From Massilia sp. Root418 (GTDB taxonomy: Bacteria; Pseudomonadota; Gammaproteobacteria; Burkholderiales; Burkholderiaceae_D), in NCBI RefSeq assembly GCF_001425265.1, contig NZ_LMEC01000001.1, positions 124,281 through 188,280 of the forward strand: 64,000 nt of DNA, read 5' to 3'. Made by a program: the position numbers and the translations under genes. Below the pieces are notes generated by a model, which did no database searches, was not told the DNA's origin, and was given only the letters and a program-made list of their open reading frames with translations. Below are positions 32,823-42,083 of the stretch, piece after piece. Within the stretch, counting starts at the first letter, position 1. Each line of letters begins with the position of its first letter.

Positions 32823-33330
32823 ACTGGCGCCACGCGAGCGGCTCCAGCCATCCCTGCTGGACCGCCTGACCGACGACGAGCCCGAAAGCAGCGTGGAATC
32901 GCGCGAACGGCGCGTGCTGTCGCTGCGCACCCTGCGCGAGAGCGTGCTGCGCGACCTGGCCTGGCTGCTCAACACCACCAATCTGCTGTCCGTCACCGAC
33001 CATCCCCGGCTGCCCTACGTGGCCAACTCGGTGCTGAACTACGGCATGCCGGATATTTCCGGCATCTCCGTGGCGGGCATGAACCTGACCGACCTGGAAC
33101 GCGGCATCCGCCAGGCCATCTGGGACTTCGAGCCGCGCCTGATACGCGCCTCGGTCAGCGTGAAGGCCGTGCCGGCGGAATCGGACCGCAACACCATCAT
33201 GTTTGAAATAGAAGGCGATATGTGGGCCCAGCCTTATCCTGAGCGGCTGTACCTGAAAACGGAGCTGGACGTGGACCGCGCCAGCATCCGCGTCACCGAA
33301 CACGCCGGCGGCAAGGGGCCCGCCGCATGA
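32815..33330 (+). CDS. tssE: Type VI secretion baseplate protein TssE
   Basis: A 171-residue TssE, a phage gp25-like baseplate wedge subunit. The core is LRESVLRDLAWLLNTTNLLS and SVLNYGMPDISGISVAGMNL, followed by EIEGDMWAQPYPERLYLKTE. It starts within the end of tagJ (8-bp overlap) and shares ATGA with tssF, so it is translated in coupling with both. Confidence 0.95.
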   Translation: MAELAPRERLQPSLLDRLTDDEPESSVESRERRVLSLRTLRESVLRDLAWLLNTTNLLSVTDHPRLPYVANSVLNYGMPDISGISVAGMNLTDLERGIRQAIWDFEPRLIRASVSVKAVPAESDRNTIMFEIEGDMWAQPYPERLYLKTELDVDRASIRVTEHAGGKGPAA

Positions 33331-35213
33331 ACCCGCGCCTGCTGCGTTATTACAGCCAGGAGCTGCAACACCTGCGCGAAGTGGGCGGCGAGTTCGCCCA
33401 GGAATATCCCAAGATCGCCGGCCGGCTCGGGCTGGAAGGCTTCGACTGCGCCGACCCCTATGTGGAGCGGCTGCTGGAAGGCTTCAGCTTCCTGGCCGCG
33501 CGCGTGCAGATGAAGATCGACGGGGAATTCCCGCGCTTCACGCAGCACATGTCCGAGCTGGTGTATCCGCACTTCCTGGCGCCCACGCCGTCCATGGCGG
33601 TGGTGCAGCTGCAGCCGGACCTGGGCAATCCCTCGCTGAAGCAGGGCTACCTGGTGCCGCGCGGGACCGCCATGCGCAGCGTGCTGGGCAAGGGCGACAC
33701 CACCGCATGCGAATACCGCACCGCGCACGATGTGACCATGTGGCCGGTGGAACTGGTGGAAGCGAAATTCTTCACGCACAGCGGCGCGCTGGCCGGCGCC
33801 GGTGCGGGCGCGGGCGCGGGCGCAGTCACGCTGCCGCCCGGCGTGAAAGCCGGCATCCGGCTGAAACTGCGCACGGCGGGCGGCGTGCCGTTCCGCGCCT
33901 TGCCGCTGGACCGGCTGGCGCTGAACCTGCGCGGCAGCGACGAAATGCCGGTGAAGATCTACGAGCGCATCCTGGGCAGCGTGGAAGGCGTGCTGGTGGC
34001 GTCGGCCGGCGCCAGTACGCTGCTGCCGAAAAGCGCAGTCGCGCCGCTCGGCTACAGCGAGGACGAGGCACTGCTGCCGAGCGGGCGCCGCACCTTCCAG
34101 GGCTACCGGCTGCTGCAGGAGTATTTCGCCTTCCCGCAGCGCTTCCAGTTCGTGGAACTGCGCGCCCTGCAGCAGGCGCTGGGCCGCTGCGCCGAGACCG
34201 AGGTCGAGCTGGTGATCCTGCTCAACAAGGGCGACGCGCAGCTGGAGCAGATGCTGGACGCGTCGAACTTCGCGCTCAACTGCACGCCAGCCATCAACCT
34301 GTTCCAGCGCCGCGCCGACCGCATCAACGTCAGCGGCGACGAGTTCGAGTACCACGTGCTGGTGGACCGCACGCGGCCGATGGATTTCGAGGTGTTCCAG
34401 GTGGACGAGGTGACCGGCTACGGCAGCGGCCCGAACGCCGAGCAGGCCTTCCGCCCGTTCTATACCGCCAAGGACATCGGCGGCCTGCACCAGGAGAAGG
34501 CCTTCTATCACGTGCGGCGCGAACCGCGCATGATCTCGCAGCGCCAGCGCAAGGTGGGGCCGCGCTCCAGCTATATCGGCAGCGAGACCTTCATCTCCAT
34601 CGTGGACGCGGCCGAAGCGCCGTACCGCAGCGACCTGCGCCAGCTTGGCCTGACCGTGTGGTGCACCAACCGCGACCTGCCGCTGTCCATGCCGCTGGGC
34701 GTGGGCAAGACCGACTTCATCCTCGATTCCGGCGCGCCCGTCACGGCGGTGCGCTGCCTGGCCGGCCCCAGCCAGCCGCATGCCTCCTTTGCCGAGGGCG
34801 CGGTGGCCTGGCGGCTGCTGAACCATCTGTCGCTGAACTATCTCTCGCTGACCGACAGCGATCCGCGCCAGGGCGCCGTGGCGCTGCGCGAAATGCTGTC
34901 GCTGTACTGCCATCCGGGGGACTTGAACGGCCAGCGCCAGATCGAGGGCGTGCAATCGATCAGCACCTCCAGCATCACGCGCCGCATGCCGTCGCCCGGC
35001 CCCATCACCTTCGGGCGCGGCCTGCAGGTGACGGTAACGCTGGACGACGCGGCCTTCGAAGGCACCGGCGCCTTCCTGCTGGGCGGCGTGCTGGCGCAGT
35101 TCTTCGCGCAGTACGTGTCCATCAATTCCTTCACCGAGACCGTGGTGCGCACCGTGGGCCGCGGCGAAATCATGCGCTGGCCGGCCAAGGGAGGCGCATG
35201 CGCGATCCTGTAG
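33327..35213 (+). CDS. tssF: Type VI secretion baseplate protein TssF
   Basis: A 628-residue TssF, a baseplate wedge protein that works with TssG. Typical start MNPRLLRYYSQELQHLREVG, FAQEYPKIAGRLGL, DPYVERLLEGFSFLAARVQ, and the C-terminal SINSFTETVVRTVGRGEIMR. A run of alternating Ala-Gly (about residues 153-162) forms an odd low-complexity insertion (GCGGGC repeats at 33790-33825). ATGA overlap with tssE; tssG begins inside its last five codons. Confidence 0.95.
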   Translation: MNPRLLRYYSQELQHLREVGGEFAQEYPKIAGRLGLEGFDCADPYVERLLEGFSFLAARVQMKIDGEFPRFTQHMSELVYPHFLAPTPSMAVVQLQPDLGNPSLKQGYLVPRGTAMRSVLGKGDTTACEYRTAHDVTMWPVELVEAKFFTHSGALAGAGAGAGAGAVTLPPGVKAGIRLKLRTAGGVPFRALPLDRLALNLRGSDEMPVKIYERILGSVEGVLVASAGASTLLPKSAVAPLGYSEDEALLPSGRRTFQGYRLLQEYFAFPQRFQFVELRALQQALGRCAETEVELVILLNKGDAQLEQMLDASNFALNCTPAINLFQRRADRINVSGDEFEYHVLVDRTRPMDFEVFQVDEVTGYGSGPNAEQAFRPFYTAKDIGGLHQEKAFYHVRREPRMISQRQRKVGPRSSYIGSETFISIVDAAEAPYRSDLRQLGLTVWCTNRDLPLSMPLGVGKTDFILDSGAPVTAVRCLAGPSQPHASFAEGAVAWRLLNHLSLNYLSLTDSDPRQGAVALREMLSLYCHPGDLNGQRQIEGVQSISTSSITRRMPSPGPITFGRGLQVTVTLDDAAFEGTGAFLLGGVLAQFFAQYVSINSFTETVVRTVGRGEIMRWPAKGGACAIL

Positions 35214-36244
35214 CAACCGAGCTGGAACTGGAGCGCCAGGCTGCGCGCATGGACTTCTTCCAGGTGCTGCGGCTGATAGAGAACGCGCACCCGGAGCTGC
35301 CGCGCATCGGCGCCTCGCTGCGCCCGCGCGACGACGCGGTGCGCTTCGGCCAGGACCCGTCGCTGAGCTTCCATCCAGGCGCGCTGGGCCAGTTCCTGCG
35401 CGCCGGCTCGGGCGGCGAAGCCGGGGAACGCTCGCAGCGGCGCGCGCGGCTGGCGGTGAACTTCTTCGGCCTGCTGGGCGCCAACGGCCCGCTGCCCACC
35501 CATTTCACCGAGTACACGCGCGACCGCCTGCGCAGCGGCGGGGATGGCACCCTGCTGGCCTTTTTCGACGTGTTCCACCACCGCATGCTGTCGCTGTTCT
35601 ACCGCGCCCGCGCGCAGGCGGAACCGGCCATCAACCTGGACCGCGAGGAGAGCGACCGCTTTGCGGAATTCGTCGGCAGCCTGTTCGGTATCGGCGCGCC
35701 CGGCCTGCGCCAGCGCGACGAGATCGGCGACTTCGCCAAGCTGCACTTCGCCGGCCTGCTGGCCAACAATGCGCGGCCCGCGTCCGGCCTGGTGTCCATC
35801 CTGCGCGAGTACTTCAGGCTGCCGGTGGCGGTGGAGCAGTTCACCGGGCACTGGATGCGGCTGCCGGTGGAAATCCAGTCGCGCATCGGCCGCAACGAGG
35901 ACGGCAACCGGCTGGGCGTGTCCACGGTGCTAGGCTGCAAAGTGTGGGACTGCCAGAACAAATTCCGCATTGTCATCGGCCCCATGGGCTTTGCCGATTA
36001 TGAACGCATGCTGCCCGGCGGCGACAGCATGAAGCGCCTGCTGGCCTGGGTGCGCAACTACGCCGGCACGGCCCTGGACTGGGATGTGCGCCTGATATTG
36101 AAAAAAGAAGAAACCCCGCCGTTGCGGCTGGGCGCCGTGGCCGGCAGCGGCTTGCGGCTGGGCTGGAACACCTGGCCCGCCGGCGCCGCGCCCGACCGCA
36201 ACCCGGACCAATTGCTCATCAACCCAAGCGCCCATGCGGGCTAA
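35198..36244 (+). CDS. tssG: Type VI secretion baseplate protein TssG
   Basis: A 348-residue TssG (VasB/ImpH). Typical sequence: MDFFQVLRLIENAHPELPRI, LAVNFFGLLGANGPLPTHFT, EYTRDRLR, FRLPVAVEQFTGHWM and TVLGCKVWDCQNKFRIVIGP. I place the start at ATG 35198, 16 bp inside tssF, because AAGGGAGG lies just before it and it gives the usual short N-terminus; the reading frame stays open far upstream, but only as a shadow of tssF. Confidence 0.94.
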   Translation: MRDPVATELELERQAARMDFFQVLRLIENAHPELPRIGASLRPRDDAVRFGQDPSLSFHPGALGQFLRAGSGGEAGERSQRRARLAVNFFGLLGANGPLPTHFTEYTRDRLRSGGDGTLLAFFDVFHHRMLSLFYRARAQAEPAINLDREESDRFAEFVGSLFGIGAPGLRQRDEIGDFAKLHFAGLLANNARPASGLVSILREYFRLPVAVEQFTGHWMRLPVEIQSRIGRNEDGNRLGVSTVLGCKVWDCQNKFRIVIGPMGFADYERMLPGGDSMKRLLAWVRNYAGTALDWDVRLILKKEETPPLRLGAVAGSGLRLGWNTWPAGAAPDRNPDQLLINPSAHAG

Positions 36245-36255
36245 GGAAAATCACC

Positions 36256-39003
36256 ATGGCAGAAATCAGTCGCGTCGCCCTGTTCGGGAAATTGAACTCG
36301 CTGTGCTACCGCGCCATCGAAAGCAGCACCGTGTTCTGCAAGCTGCGGGGCAATCCCTACGTGGAACTGGTGCACTGGATGCACCAGATCCTGCAGCTGC
36401 AGGACTCCGACCTGCTGCGCCTCGTCAAGCACTATGAACTGGACGCGGCCGGCCTGGCGCGCGACCTGACGGCGGCGCTGGACCGCCTGCCGCGCGGTTC
36501 CACCTCCGGCATCGACCTGTCCTCGCAGCTGGAGGAAGCGGTGGAGCGAGCCTGGGTGTACGGCACCCTGATGTTTGGGGAATCGCAGATCCGTTCCGGC
36601 CACATCGTGGTGGGCATGCTGAAGACCTCCAGCCTGCGCAACGCGCTGTACGGCATGTCCGCCCAGTTCCAGAAAATCAAGGGCGACGACCTGAGCGAAA
36701 AATTCGCCAGCCTGCTGAAGGAATCCCCGGAAGCGCAGATGGCGGCCACCGACGGCTTCCAGGCCACCGGTGCGGCCGGCGCCGCGCCGGGCGAGGCCTC
36801 GGGCGCCATCGCGCCCGCCGCCATGGGCAAGCAGGAAGCGCTGAAAAAATTCACCGTGGACCTGACCGAACAGGCCCGCAGCGGCAAGATGGATCCCATC
36901 GTGGGCCGCGACGACGAGATCCGCCAGGTGGTCGACATCCTGATGCGCCGCCGCCAGAACAATCCCATCCTGGTGGGCGAGGCCGGCGTCGGCAAGACCG
37001 CCGTGGTGGAAGGCTTCGCGCAGCGCATCGCGCGCGGCGACGTGCCGCCCAGCCTGAAGGACGTGCAGCTGCTGACCCTGGACGTGGGCCTGCTGCAGGC
37101 CGGCGCCAGCATGAAGGGCGAATTCGAGCAGCGCCTGCGCTCGGTGATCGATGAAGTGCAGGGCAGCCCGAAACCCATCATCCTGTTCATCGACGAAACG
37201 CATACCCTGGTGGGCGCGGGCGGCGCGGCCGGCACAGGCGACGCGGCCAACCTGCTCAAGCCTGCGCTGGCGCGCGGGACCTTGCGCACCATCGGCGCCA
37301 CCACGTTTGCCGAATACAAGAAGCATATCGAGAAAGACCCGGCGCTGACCCGCCGCTTCCAGACCGTGCAGGTGGACGAGCCGAGCGAGGAACGCGCCAT
37401 CCTGATGATGCGCGGCGTGGCCTCCACCATGGAAAAGCACCACAAGGTACAGATCCTGGACGAGGCGCTGGAAGCCGCCGTCAAGCTGTCGCACCGCTAC
37501 ATTCCGGCGCGCCAGTTGCCGGACAAGTCGGTGAGCCTGCTGGACACGGCCTGCGCGCGCGTGGCGGTGAGCCTGCACGCCACGCCGGCGGAAGTGGACG
37601 ACAGCCGCAAGCGCATCGAAGCGCTGGAGACTGAACTGGGCATCATCGGCCGCGAAAGCGCCATCGGCATCGACATCGGCAAGCGCAAGACCGAAGCGGA
37701 CGACCTGCTGGGCGTGGAGCGCGAACGGCTGGCCGGCCTGGAGTCGCGCTGGAACGCCGAGCGCGCGCTGGTGGATGAACTGCTGGCTTTGCGCGCCAGG
37801 CTGCGCGACGGCGTGCATCCGGTGGAAGGCACCGGCAGCCGCCTGGAGGCCGGCGCGGAAGCCGAAGTCGCCGCCGGCGCTGCGGTGCAGCCGTCCGCCA
37901 TTTCCGCCGAGGAGCGTGCCGCGCTGATGGAGCAGCTGCGCGCCGTGCAGGCCAAGCTGACCGAGCTGCAGGGCGAGTCCCCGCTGATCCTGCCGACCGT
38001 GGACTACCAGGCGGTGGCGGCGGTGGTGGGCGACTGGACCGGCATCCCGGTCGGCCGCATGGCCAAGAACGAGATGGAAACCATCCTCAAGGTGGCGTCG
38101 CTGCTGAGCCAGCGCGTGATCGGCCAGGACCACGCGATGGAGATGATCGCCAAGCGCATCCAGACCTCGCGCGCGGGGCTGGACAACCCGAGCAAGCCGA
38201 TCGGCGTGTTCATGCTGGCCGGTACGTCGGGCGTGGGCAAGACCGAAACCGCGCTGGCCCTGGCCGAAGCGCTGTATGGCGGCGAGCAGAATCTGATCAC
38301 CATCAACATGAGCGAGTACCAGGAGGCGCACACCGTCTCCACGCTGAAAGGCGCGCCGCCCGGCTACGTGGGCTACGGCGAAGGCGGCGTGCTGACCGAA
38401 GCGGTGCGCCGCAAGCCGTACTCGGTGGTGCTGCTGGACGAAGTGGAGAAGGCCCACCCGGACGTGCACGAGATGTTCTTCCAGGTGTTCGACAAGGGCT
38501 TCATGGAGGACGGCGAGGGCCGCTTCATCGACTTCAAGAACACCCTGATCATCCTCACCACCAACGCCGGCACCGATCTGATCGCGGGCCTGTGCAAGGA
38601 TCCGGACCTGATGCCCGATCCGGACGGCATGGCCAAGGCGCTGCGCGCGCCGATGCTGAAGGTGTTCCCGCCGGCGCTGCTGGGCCGCATCGTCACCATC
38701 CCGTATTACCCGCTGTCGGACCAGATGCTGGGCCAGATCGTCAAGCTGCAGCTGAACCGTATCAAGAAGCGCGTCGAGGCGCGCTACAAGATCCCGTTCG
38801 ACTACACCGGGGAAGTGGTCAAGCTGGTGGTGTCGCGCTGCACCGAGGGCGAGTCCGGCGGCCGCATGATCGACGCCATCCTGACCAACACCATGCTGCC
38901 CGATATCAGCCGCGAGTTCCTGAACCGGATGATGCAGGGCGATCCGATCGCCGGTGTACAGGTAGCCGTCAAGGACGGCGAGTTTGCGTACAGCTTTGCA
39001 TAA
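36256..39003 (+). CDS. clpV: Type VI secretion ATPase TssH (ClpV)
   Basis: A 915-residue AAA+ unfoldase that recycles the contracted sheath. Order: N-terminal TssC-binding helical domain (1-150), a short Ala/Gly-rich stretch (about 170-195), AAA1 with Walker A GEAGVGKT (241-248) and DE in ILFIDETHTLVGAG, coiled middle domain, and AAA2 with Walker A GTSGVGKT (656-663) and LLDEVEKAHPDV. Both ATPase modules are complete and a ClpV-type C-terminus (SGGRMIDAILTNTMLPDISR) distinguishes it from ClpB. The ATG follows a purine-rich stretch (TAAGGAAAATCACC) after tssG, 11 bp away. Confidence 0.97.
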   Translation: MAEISRVALFGKLNSLCYRAIESSTVFCKLRGNPYVELVHWMHQILQLQDSDLLRLVKHYELDAAGLARDLTAALDRLPRGSTSGIDLSSQLEEAVERAWVYGTLMFGESQIRSGHIVVGMLKTSSLRNALYGMSAQFQKIKGDDLSEKFASLLKESPEAQMAATDGFQATGAAGAAPGEASGAIAPAAMGKQEALKKFTVDLTEQARSGKMDPIVGRDDEIRQVVDILMRRRQNNPILVGEAGVGKTAVVEGFAQRIARGDVPPSLKDVQLLTLDVGLLQAGASMKGEFEQRLRSVIDEVQGSPKPIILFIDETHTLVGAGGAAGTGDAANLLKPALARGTLRTIGATTFAEYKKHIEKDPALTRRFQTVQVDEPSEERAILMMRGVASTMEKHHKVQILDEALEAAVKLSHRYIPARQLPDKSVSLLDTACARVAVSLHATPAEVDDSRKRIEALETELGIIGRESAIGIDIGKRKTEADDLLGVERERLAGLESRWNAERALVDELLALRARLRDGVHPVEGTGSRLEAGAEAEVAAGAAVQPSAISAEERAALMEQLRAVQAKLTELQGESPLILPTVDYQAVAAVVGDWTGIPVGRMAKNEMETILKVASLLSQRVIGQDHAMEMIAKRIQTSRAGLDNPSKPIGVFMLAGTSGVGKTETALALAEALYGGEQNLITINMSEYQEAHTVSTLKGAPPGYVGYGEGGVLTEAVRRKPYSVVLLDEVEKAHPDVHEMFFQVFDKGFMEDGEGRFIDFKNTLIILTTNAGTDLIAGLCKDPDLMPDPDGMAKALRAPMLKVFPPALLGRIVTIPYYPLSDQMLGQIVKLQLNRIKKRVEARYKIPFDYTGEVVKLVVSRCTEGESGGRMIDAILTNTMLPDISREFLNRMMQGDPIAGVQVAVKDGEFAYSFA

Positions 39004-39018
39004 AGAAGGACAACAGCC

Positions 39019-39888
39019 ATGATGGAAAACACACCCGTAGGGGGCGGCTCCGAAGAGAAGTGGGCGTATCACCTGACACCGCGCATGTACGCGCAGAAGA
39101 TCAAGGAGAAGGGCCTGGTATCCATGAAGGTGCGCGTCGGCCTGGCGGTCGCCAGCCCGTACGGCGCCTTTGTAAAGGACCGCACCAAGAACGAACCCAG
39201 GGAGCGCTTCAGCCGCCTCAAGGTGGATGTCGCCTATCTGCTCTTCCTGGGTGCGAAGCCGGAAGAGATCCTGTCGGGCGCGTTGAACGACCAGCCGCTG
39301 GTCGGCTATGCGCCGGGCGGCATCGACCCGTCCGCCGACCGGCTGGCGCTGGACGCGGCTGCCGAAAAGGCGCTGCTGCGCTTTAAGGAGGCGCTGCCTT
39401 CGATCCGGCTGGCGCCGGCCAAGGAGCGCGCGGGGACTTTCTTCGGTTTGACGCGGGCCAAGGAGACGCTTCAGCTGGTAGAGAAGCTGCAGGGCGTGAA
39501 GAGCCATTACCTGACACGCTTGTCCGTGCAGTTTGTGCACTACTATTACCGCATCGAGGAGCTGCAGACCTCGACCCATGTATACTTTTCGAAGCCGCAG
39601 GACGCGGTGTCGATGTATCAGAAATACAAGGCGCACCTGGGCGCAAGCAATCCGCTGGTGGTGCTGCGCGTAAAGCTCGATACGGTGGCGTGGCTGGAAG
39701 ACCTGGCCGACGGTGGCGCGATCAAGATCAAGGACGGAGTGGCGCCAGCGCTGCTGGAGATCATGGAAAGCCACGACAATTTCGCCAACGCGGATTTCCG
39801 CACCGCGCCCAAGAACTGGAAGCCGCTGGCCGACTTTGCGCCGCCGCCCGCGCGCGCGCCGCGCCCGCGCAACGGCTACGTCTGGTAG
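39019..39888 (+). CDS. Uncharacterised T6SS-linked protein, possible effector
   Basis: A 289-residue protein that I cannot assign. AAGGA lies 8 bp before the ATG, and it starts 15 bp after clpV, so it is part of the T6SS run. The N-terminal EKWAYHLTPRMYAQKIKEKGL resembles the first strand and helix of ADP-ribosyltransferase-like folds, where H-x-T follows an aromatic residue and a helix ends in GL. A second match is the middle STHVYFSKPQDAVSMYQKYK followed by LVVLRVKLDT, recalling their later Y-F-S and catalytic-strand region. This is weak, by-eye evidence. The C-terminus is Pro/Arg-rich (residues about 270-289). Alternatives: a structural adaptor or T6SS-specific chaperone. No signal or membrane segment. 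Confidence 0.55.
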   Translation: MMENTPVGGGSEEKWAYHLTPRMYAQKIKEKGLVSMKVRVGLAVASPYGAFVKDRTKNEPRERFSRLKVDVAYLLFLGAKPEEILSGALNDQPLVGYAPGGIDPSADRLALDAAAEKALLRFKEALPSIRLAPAKERAGTFFGLTRAKETLQLVEKLQGVKSHYLTRLSVQFVHYYYRIEELQTSTHVYFSKPQDAVSMYQKYKAHLGASNPLVVLRVKLDTVAWLEDLADGGAIKIKDGVAPALLEIMESHDNFANADFRTAPKNWKPLADFAPPPARAPRPRNGYVW

Positions 39889-39895
39889 GGCGCTG

Positions 39896-40729
39896 ATGCC
39901 GCTTATCCTGCTGCTCAAGCTGTTCCTGGTTCCCGCCCTGATCTACGCCGTCACCCTGGTGGGGCGCAGGTGGGGGGCTGGCGTGGCGGGATGGATGTCG
40001 GCGTTTCCCATCGTGTCCGGCCCCATCCTGCTGACGGTGACGCTGGAGCAGGGCGCCGGATTTGCAGCCCGCGCCGCCGAGGGCACGCTGCTGGCGGTGG
40101 TGGCCATCCTGGTATTCAGCATCGCCTACGCCTGGGCGGCGGAGCGCTGCGGCGTGGTGTTGTCCATGCTGTTCGCGCTGCTGGCCTGGGGGCTCGCCGT
40201 GGCCGGCCTGCAGGCGCTGCATCTGCCGCTGGCCGCGTGCTTCGCCTTGGTGGTGGCGGCTTTGCTGGTGTCGCCGAAGCTGTTTCCCGCGTTGCGGGCC
40301 GGCGGATCTCCCGCCGCCGCCCCCGCGCCCGCGAACGACCTGCCGTGGCGCATGCTGGCCGGCGCGCTGCTGGTGCTGGCCGTGAGCTACGGCGCCGCCG
40401 CCATGGGCGCGCGCCTGAGCGGTTTCTTTGCCATGTTTCCGTTGATGAGCACCGTGCTGGTGGGGTTCTCGCATGTCCGTTCCGGCCGCGCGTTTGCGGT
40501 GGCGCTGCTGCGCGGCATGGTGTTCGGCTATTTTGCTTTCGCCACGTTCTGCCTGGTGCTGGCCCTGCAGCTGCGCGAGGGGGCGGTAGCGGCCGCATTC
40601 GGCGCCGCCTTCGCGTGCGCGCTGGCGGTGCAGCTGGCTGTCAAGCGGCTGATGGCCAGGGGCGCATCGCCGGCCGCCGCCGCAGGCCCGGCGCGCCCTG
40701 CGGGCAGCGGCGTCCGCGCAGGAAAATAG
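39896..40729 (+). CDS. Integral membrane protein of unknown function
   Basis: A 277-residue protein with about eight to nine hydrophobic helices, starting LILLLKLFLVPALIYAVTLV and including VLSMLFALLAWGLAVAGLQA and SGFFAMFPLMSTVLVGFSHV. Glycine- and alanine-rich; the repeated AFPIVSGPI and MFPLMSTVL loops suggest two related halves. ATG 39896 begins 8 bp after the previous stop, and the frame is open further upstream only as a shadow. No motif identifies a substrate. It could be a small-solute permease, or, as the partner of the preceding gene, a protective protein; the context alone does not decide. Confidence 0.7.
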   Translation: MPLILLLKLFLVPALIYAVTLVGRRWGAGVAGWMSAFPIVSGPILLTVTLEQGAGFAARAAEGTLLAVVAILVFSIAYAWAAERCGVVLSMLFALLAWGLAVAGLQALHLPLAACFALVVAALLVSPKLFPALRAGGSPAAAPAPANDLPWRMLAGALLVLAVSYGAAAMGARLSGFFAMFPLMSTVLVGFSHVRSGRAFAVALLRGMVFGYFAFATFCLVLALQLREGAVAAAFGAAFACALAVQLAVKRLMARGASPAAAAGPARPAGSGVRAGK

Positions 40730-40736
40730 GCCGCCG

Positions 40737-42077
40737 CTAGCCGGCCTTGCGCGCGCCGACCAGCAAGCCGGCGACCGGCTTGCTGGCTTCCTGGCGCAGG
40801 GTGACGCGGCGCAGCCCGCGCACCTCCAGCCCGGCCGCTGCCAGCATGGCGCGCACATAGGCTTCCGTGTGGCTGTAGCGTCCATGCGGATGCAGCAGGA
40901 ACTGCGGCGCGGCTGCGCCCTCCACCGTTTCTTCCAGCGTGAACACCAGGTGGCCACCTGCCCGCAGCGAGGCGCCCGCCGCCGGGATCACGGCGTCCAG
41001 CGCGCCGAAATAGCACAGCGTGTCGGCCGACACCACCAGGTCGTACGCGGCCGGGTGGCCGGACAGCCAGGCGGTCAGCTCCGCTTCATGCAGCTTGTCG
41101 TAGCCGCCGCGCCGGCCGGCCTTGGCCAGCATGCCGGCCGACAGGTCCACGCCTTCCAGCAAGCGTGCGTAAGGCCTTAGCAGCGGGCCGCACAGGCCGG
41201 TGCCGCAGCCGGCGTCCAGCACGTCTAGCGCGGGGGCGGCGCCGGCATGGCGGGCGTCCCCCAGCAGGGCCGCCACCAGCTCGCCGCACATGGCTGGCGC
41301 GCAGTAGCCCAGCCGGGCCAGCACTTCGTCGAAACTGTCGGCAAAGCGGTCAAATACGGTCTGGACGTAGGAGTCCGAGGCGCGCCCGGGCGCGGCCGCA
41401 CCCTGGCAGGCCGCGATGTGGTGCTGGACCACGGGATTGTCGGGATCGATCTTCTCCCACTGGCGGTAGACCTCCAGCGCCTCTTCGTGGCGCTGCTGCG
41501 ACACCAGCGCGCGCGCCAGGCTGCGGTAGATGTCCGGATTATCCGGCGACAGCAGCACCGCGTTGCGGTAAGCGCTCAGCGCTTCGTTGAAATCGCCGGT
41601 TTTCTTGAGCACATTGCCCAGGTTGATCCAGCCTTGCGCGAACTGGGGCGAGAGTTCGATGGCGCGGCGGTAGGCGGCCGCCGCCTCGTCCAGCCTGTCC
41701 TGCGCGCGCAGCACCACCCCCAGGTTGTTGTGGGCCAGCACGAAGTCCGGCCGCGCCGCGATCACTGCGCGGTAGGAATGCTCGGCGTCCGCGTGGCGGC
41801 CCATTTCCTTCTGCACGTTGCCCAGGTTGTTGCGCGCGTCCACGTAGCCGGGGGCCGCCTGCAGCGCGCGCTCGATCAGATTGACGGCCCCTTCGTGGTT
41901 GCCCATCTGGTGCTGCGCCACACCCATGTAGTGGAGCGCGTCCGGGTGCGTGGGGGCGACCTGCAGGATGGCTTCGTAGTGCTGCGCGGCCAGGCGCGGC
42001 TTGCCTTCGCGGTGTACCGCCACGGCCAGCTGCAGCGCGTCGTCCAGGGAGATTTTTTGACTGTTCTTTTTCTTCAT
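40737..42077 (-). CDS. TPR-repeat SAM-dependent methyltransferase
   Basis: A 446-residue fusion. Residues about 12-225 carry five tetratricopeptide repeats (AAQHYEAILQVAPTHPDALH, ALQAAPGYVDARNNLGNVQK, AIELSPQFAQGWINLGNVLK). After a linker (SYVQTVFDRFADSFDEVL) comes a class I methyltransferase with motif I VLDAGCGTGLCGP (near residue 287), GVDLSAGMLAKA and YDLVVSADTLCYFG. Such TPR-methyltransferases often modify small molecules, sugars or protein partners; the target is unknown. It is the second gene of a minus-strand pair, 6 bp after the sheath-like gene, and converges on the membrane-protein gene. The TPR part could dock it on a T6SS protein. Confidence 0.88.
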   Translation of the reverse strand: MKKKNSQKISLDDALQLAVAVHREGKPRLAAQHYEAILQVAPTHPDALHYMGVAQHQMGNHEGAVNLIERALQAAPGYVDARNNLGNVQKEMGRHADAEHSYRAVIAARPDFVLAHNNLGVVLRAQDRLDEAAAAYRRAIELSPQFAQGWINLGNVLKKTGDFNEALSAYRNAVLLSPDNPDIYRSLARALVSQQRHEEALEVYRQWEKIDPDNPVVQHHIAACQGAAAPGRASDSYVQTVFDRFADSFDEVLARLGYCAPAMCGELVAALLGDARHAGAAPALDVLDAGCGTGLCGPLLRPYARLLEGVDLSAGMLAKAGRRGGYDKLHEAELTAWLSGHPAAYDLVVSADTLCYFGALDAVIPAAGASLRAGGHLVFTLEETVEGAAAPQFLLHPHGRYSHTEAYVRAMLAAAGLEVRGLRRVTLRQEASKPVAGLLVGARKAG

Positions 42078-42083
42078 GCGTGA

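Noticed and set aside
33707..35197. Upstream extension of tssG across tssF
   Set aside because: The open frame there is a shadow of tssF; the conserved TssG start and a strong ribosome-binding site lie at 35198.
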